From Mucor racemosus (lineage: Eukaryota; Mucoromycota; Mucoromycetes; Mucorales; Mucoraceae), in NCBI GenBank assembly GCA_027405735.1, contig JAPEHQ010000001.1, forward strand, positions 2,108,001-2,172,000: a stretch of 64,000 bases of DNA, read 5' to 3'. The notes beneath the pieces were generated by a model. It saw only the letters and a program-made list of their open reading frames with translations, made no database searches and was not told the origin of the DNA. Below are positions 59,602 through 64,000 of this stretch, in pieces; position 1 is the stretch's first letter, and every line of letters begins with the position of its first letter. Both the position numbers and the translations under genes were made by a program.

Positions 59602-60208
59602 TTTAGAGAACTTCATGTACAGGTTTTATATAAGGTCAATACCTTTCATATGTATTTGTAATATCTAGTAATTATCTAAAATTATAAAAAAATTGTACTA
59701 CACCATATTCAGTATTATGTTGAATTGATTCCTTCGTAGGATTGATTCATTAAATATGGTTTCATAGTATATGGCATTTTTCCCGTAGGGTGTTTACTTG
59801 TTAATTTTGGTATATGGTTCCCATTTTGTCATGCTGTATATTATGCTACGTCTGACTATTGGTTTAGTATCTGCTTGGCTCTATTTGTAATTTGAAGTGG
59901 TCTGCTGAACTACAAAACTCTTAGAGAAAAAGTGAGCATTTTGTTTCTATGATTTAATCATCAAATCACTGTATGCTAAAAAATTTAATTACGGATACCA
60001 TTATAGATGTAGTGTATATTTTGAAACTTTCAGCTTATTCAGATCAATATTTATTAATTATATAAGAGCATTTTTCCAGCTGTTTTATTATTTTTTTTAA
60101 GCAGGGGAAAAGAGATTTTTTTTGAAAAAAAACTTGGGCTTTGCTCCTTCAAAAACAGCTGTTAATTAATGAACTCAAGGCATGTTATTTGTATATGTAC
60201 TGCGCATT
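59602..60208. other. Intergenic region
   Basis: Holds the 3' end of the kelch gene and a small inverted repeat, CAGCTGTTTT at 60077-60086 against AAAACAGCTG at 60152-60161, which could be a tiny foldback element. No gene. Confidence 0.55.
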
Positions 60209-62122
60209 AAATGTTACTTTATCACGTATAAAATTTAAACAAATTAACCTTGTTTAAACTTACTATTTTCGTTTACAATTGTCAGATGTAAAAAGATTTG
60301 TTTCAAGTATAGTTATGATCAAAGCTATGGTTATTAGACAATACATTAGATTATTCTTTTTTTTTTTGTTTTTGTTTCTATATCATTTAAAATTTTATCA
60401 CTTTTCTGGGACATTTCGTGGGTTTGTAGCCAGTTCTAGCTTTTCATTGAGTAGATAATATAAATATCATTGCCTTCGATTTGATCTGATAATCAAGAAA
60501 TACGTCCAACAATACAGCAGTAAATAATGATATTTGATCTCAAAATGCGATTAAATGGCAATACCTGTCTCTAATATAGACTGCTACCTATATTAAATAC
60601 ATTAGTCCTTTATGTTAGAATGCGTATTCAGATGATACAAGAAAAGAATACCAACTTGATAGTCTGATAAGCCTTATCAAACGGTGAATATATCCTTGGA
60701 ATATGAAAACAAAAAGAGAGAAACAACACACGTAGAAAAGGATTTTCAAGACTTTACATTCTGTAGCGCAAGTATAACCCTGCTGAATTGCACATTTCAT
60801 CCAATGTAAAAGCAGCATTACAGCGTATGAACCATAAACTAAATAAAAAAGCGGGTTTTTTTTTTTACTTTTCTTATATTTAACCACGTACGGTCTGAAA
60901 ATTCAGCTTTTGTAGCGGACATTTTTCGGGGCTCATTTTATCCTTACCAACACTCGTGATTTTGATCAAAAAACAAAAAAATCAAATTTTGATACCAAAA
61001 TCAACGTTTAAATGTACTACATTGTGAGAGGAAATTGTAGCCATGACTAATATACATTTTATAAAAGCTTAATATTAAATGTTAAGTAATCAAAATTAGC
61101 ATTTTTGGCCCAAAAACGGTTTTTTGATTAAAGGATTTTCATATTGTATTTTGCAATAAAAATGTTTATTATTTTTTATTGAACAAATAGAGCGCTAAAT
61201 TCTGCATATGTGTATATTTTTTGCTTTTGTAATTAGTAGTATAATTAACTCTAGATTTGCAAAACCAAAAAAAAAAAATTAAAAAATGTCAAAATTGATG
61301 ATCTGGACAAAAATAATTTTCTAAATTAATATTCCGCTTATAAGCCTTGTAAGACTTAAAAATAAGAGATTTTATAATACCTCAGAACTTTTTCAAGAAT
61401 TTACGGTGCTGTACCCACTTGATTCAAGCTTATTACTGTAAATCTTTATACATGCTAATATTGTGTGGTATTTTATTTGATTATAATATAGTCTTACTTT
61501 ATAATTATTGCATTAGAGGTGATTTACATTAAATTTTAGTCTTACCTCTCCAATATCATAAAAAAAAAAACGACCATCACTGGAACTTATTGCCGCCTTT
61601 TTACCCTCTTTGTTCCAAGGTAATTTATTCGATGATTTACCAGAAACAGCCTAAGTACTTACACATTGTTCCTCGGCATTTGCATTCGAATTCTATAAAT
61701 TAAATTGGCTGGTTCCACCTACAGTAGTATCAAACGTATCAGCAGCCCGCCTTATGATACATGTCAATCTAAATCAGAAACATTCCATTGTCATTGTTAT
61801 AAGCTATGAAGAATTTTATTTTCAATAATAATACAGCAATTAAATAAAAAAAACCAAGATGATACTAATAGTATATAGTGAGTATTTAGCATTTAAATAG
61901 GTTTGATGAAGTATGCGTTTAAATTCTTTTGAAACCCCTGAGGCAAAAAACACATCATCTTGGCCCTGTAATTTCTATCCATCAAAATGCTGCGATTTCA
62001 ACCTACATGATGAATGCACCTTTCATTAATTAATCTTGACCTTGATATACATTGGGTATCAGTTTTTTAGCATTGTATTTTATCTGATTCATTAATATCA
62101 TCCGGTCGTATTAAACGATAGT
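60209..62122. repeat. Dispersed repeat copy C (~1.9 kb, left-truncated)
   Basis: Collinear with copies A and B from ATGTTACTTTATCACGTATA to the ATTCATTAATAT region near the right end, same orientation. It lacks the left ~650 bp and the Tc1 insertion, and keeps GTAGTATCAAACG, the empty site matching the Tc1 insertion in copy A. Confidence 0.85.
61546..61800 (-). pseudogene. Dynein intermediate chain fragment in copy C
   Basis: The most decayed of the three. Minus-strand words equivalent to KEGKKAAISSSDGR are readable, next to a retained GTAAG (61545-61541), but an A run replaces the VYVY codons and several frameshifts are present. Confidence 0.65.
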
Positions 62123-63540
62123 GAACTAAACTACAATTTACTATTATATTGTTGGTAATTTTTTTGTTATTGTTATTTTAAAAACTTGATCCTATTATTA
62201 TTGCCATTGATCATAATAGTCGTCAAACTAATTGGTACAGTATATCATATTACCATTTCGCATTGGTAGAATTTATACAATTGATATCTGCATTTAACAC
62301 TGGTGGATTGGAAAGTTGGTGTCTGTTTTTAGTTTGATTAATAATTCTTATTTGATTTTCCAGTATAATTATAGGTGTTTATACTTCTAAAAACTGAATT
62401 TCCAACTGCAACTGCATCTGTTGAATATCACTTGCGTTTCTATGCATTGTAGCTGATGCTATACTAACTCCCATTTTAGTAAAAAAGATTCCTTTACATT
62501 CATCCATATTCAATTTTTCTGTTATACAGCTTAATATTAATGCACTAACGTTGAGTTTTGTTTATATCTCCATCAAAAAGACACATTCTCTAGACGAAAT
62601 CGGCTACCAATTTCTGGAAAGCTCTACTATTATTTCCAAAAAGAAAATATACACCTTAATTTGCTACATTTCCCGAAATAGTGAAACACTGTAACTAATT
62701 TTCACTGAATACGCAGGAAATACGCATGGTAAAACGAACATATTACCGTACTGTGAAAAAATGAAAATAAAACACGTAATAAATAATATATAAGATGTTG
62801 TTTTATTCTTTTAAGATAAGATAAAGATCTTCATGGCTAATGAAAGTCTTTTGCTATTTATATTAATTGTCTAATCTAAAGGGAATGGAAATCTAAAAGT
62901 AATGGATCATTGTAACTGACCAATGATTATCTAGAAAGGTTGATGAAATGTGTTGAGTTGTTATGTACATTGGTAGATGACAAAGTTATTGGTTCTTCAT
63001 GAATGTAAAAATTTATGGACTTGTTTAATAAACATGATAAAAAATTTATGGACTTGTTTATCAACAAGTTCCTTGGTTCTATCTTTGAATACACTTTGAT
63101 TTGGTTGTACAGGATGTCAATTGTATGTACGCGAGATTGACATTTAATTTGTGATTCAAATAATAAACTTTTACTATAATGACAATTACCGTTCTATGAC
63201 ACTTACAGCGGAATACGGTGTAGTAATACGCTCATATTACAATGGTAAAACTCGCATTTTGCATGCATACTCCAACTTTTTATTCAAGATTCTATACTTT
63301 CTATGGGTTCTCTATATTCCTGAATTCTTTTTTATTTGCTTATCTGGAAAATATTACCATTATATTATTACAATGTCCTCAAATTTTTTTCATTGCTTAC
63401 ATAATTTTCTTTACACTAAAAAAAAATATGGACGTATTACCTGAAGGGAAAACGAGGTGATACGGACTTTAATTGCAGTAAAAAACTGATAAATACATCA
63501 TGTTCACAAGTACGGGGTTAAAATTGTAGACCAAAGGAGA
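62123..63540. other. AT-rich region without recognised genes
   Basis: A 20-bp direct repeat, AAAATTTATGGACTTGTTTA, occurs near 63007 and 63041. Overlapping open frames at 63151-63460 are hydrophobic and unlike known families. Nothing is supported. Confidence 0.55.
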
Positions 63541-63820
63541 GTGACAAGCTTAGCGGGTAGCGCATGCGCTACAAATTGAGTGCGACACACATATTCGTGA
63601 GTTCAAACCCGCCAAAGGGGAATCCCTTTGGTATTAGGATATGAATTTCGAAAGAGGATCTCCTATGACCTTGCTTCTCATCGAATATGATCATCCTTTT
63701 TTTGTTCTTAATGACTTTTGCACAGGTGAAACAATTTTTTTCCTTTTTCATTAATGCATATGATATGCATACTATGTAGTATATTTGGCTGGCAAAACCC
63801 GGCTCGACACCAATACTACC
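63541..63820 (+). mobile_element. tRNA-like SINE candidate
   Basis: TTAGCGGGTAGCGCATGCGC (about 63551-63570) resembles a tRNA D-arm with an A box, and GTGAGTTCAAACCCGCC (about 63598-63614) resembles a T-arm with a B box, spaced about 45 bp as in RNA polymerase III promoters. The T stem does not pair well, so it is not a real tRNA. About 170 bp later comes the 32-bp sequence shared with the 69-bp insertion at 25.2 kb, which would be the 3' part. The full element would be about 275 bp. Both ends are approximate. Confidence 0.5.
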
Positions 63821-63927
63821 AGCATCCATGGGTTATTGTACGTTGAGCCAGTTTGAGCAACAAGTTGGTTACCTGCTACTTACACCTATCAAGATCAGCA
63901 AGCGCATCAATTCTTCATCTCAACGAA

Positions 63928-64000
63928 TATGAATCCAAATGACCTCCTGTTGCAATGGCAAGTACTACTTCTAGCGCTGATCCACAGAATTGCAAAAGGT
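63928..64000 (+). other. Possible start of an open frame at the window edge
   Basis: From 63930 the sequence is less AT-rich and two frames stay open to the edge, one starting MNPNDLLLQWQV and one from the ATG at 63955 starting MASTTSSADPQ. Either could be the start of a retroelement gag-like gene or of a host gene, but too little is visible to decide. Confidence 0.2.

Noticed and set aside
60077..60161. 85-bp foldback element with CAGCTGTTTT arms
   Set aside because: Only 10-bp arms, no target duplication and no second copy in the window; chance is not excluded.
63541..63615. Functional tRNA gene
   Set aside because: A- and B-box-like sequences are present, but the T stem and acceptor stem do not pair, so a SINE head is more likely.
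63783..63814. Retrotransposon primer-binding site
   Set aside because: TGGCTGGCAAAACCCGG could be read as a PBS, but there is no LTR end (CA) directly before it, and the same sequence occurs alone in a 69-bp insertion with target duplication.

Overview
The window looks like an AT-rich fungal nuclear genome, most probably an early-diverging filamentous fungus of the Mucoromycota (Mucorales-like). The reasons are small GT-AG introns (about 50-90 bp), a fungal squalene epoxidase, a SAPS-domain PP6 regulator, an AVT1-type transporter, a TYW1, secreted kelch proteins, a decayed Ndc10/Crypton-like recombinase, and abundant Tc1/mariner and MITE debris. I cannot name the species from sequence alone.

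Layout: 1-14865 is a tandem array of a 1634-bp AT-rich satellite, eight apparently identical units plus a ninth and a partial tenth carrying mostly homopolymer indels. It stops 27 bp downstream of the stop codon of ERG1 (squalene epoxidase, minus strand, 14892-16338). A ~1.45 kb intergenic region holding five CCTARCAAC motifs separates ERG1 from the divergent ten-exon SAPS gene (17793-20888), which converges on a five-exon AVT1-like amino-acid transporter (21348-23248).

23.2-43.9 kb is a gene-poor repeat graveyard. It contains two copies (A, B) of a ~2.9 kb dispersed repeat carrying a broken dynein intermediate chain fragment, two nearly identical Tc1/mariner elements in opposite orientation (one inside copy A), two foldback MITEs, a 69-bp insertion with a 9-bp target duplication, a 90-bp tandem repeat, a ~2.3 kb decayed 21-bp (seven-codon) repeat array, and a rearranged relative of the 1634-bp satellite.

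44.4-59.6 kb is gene-rich: two tandem secreted kelch-type genes, a C2H2 zinc-finger gene with two apparent frameshifts, an unrecognised 265-residue protein behind a good TATA box, a TMEM164-like gene, a decayed Ndc10/Crypton-like recombinase, TYW1 (wybutosine synthesis) and a nine-exon membrane-anchored kelch protein. 60.2-62.1 kb is a third dispersed-repeat copy (C), and a tRNA-like SINE candidate lies near 63.5-63.8 kb.

The genes do not form one pathway; they are ordinary housekeeping and surface genes between repeat blocks. The most notable features are the satellite abutting ERG1, the twin Tc1 elements that share a catalytic Asp-to-Gly change, and the nested insertions for which the paralogous repeat copies preserve the empty sites.
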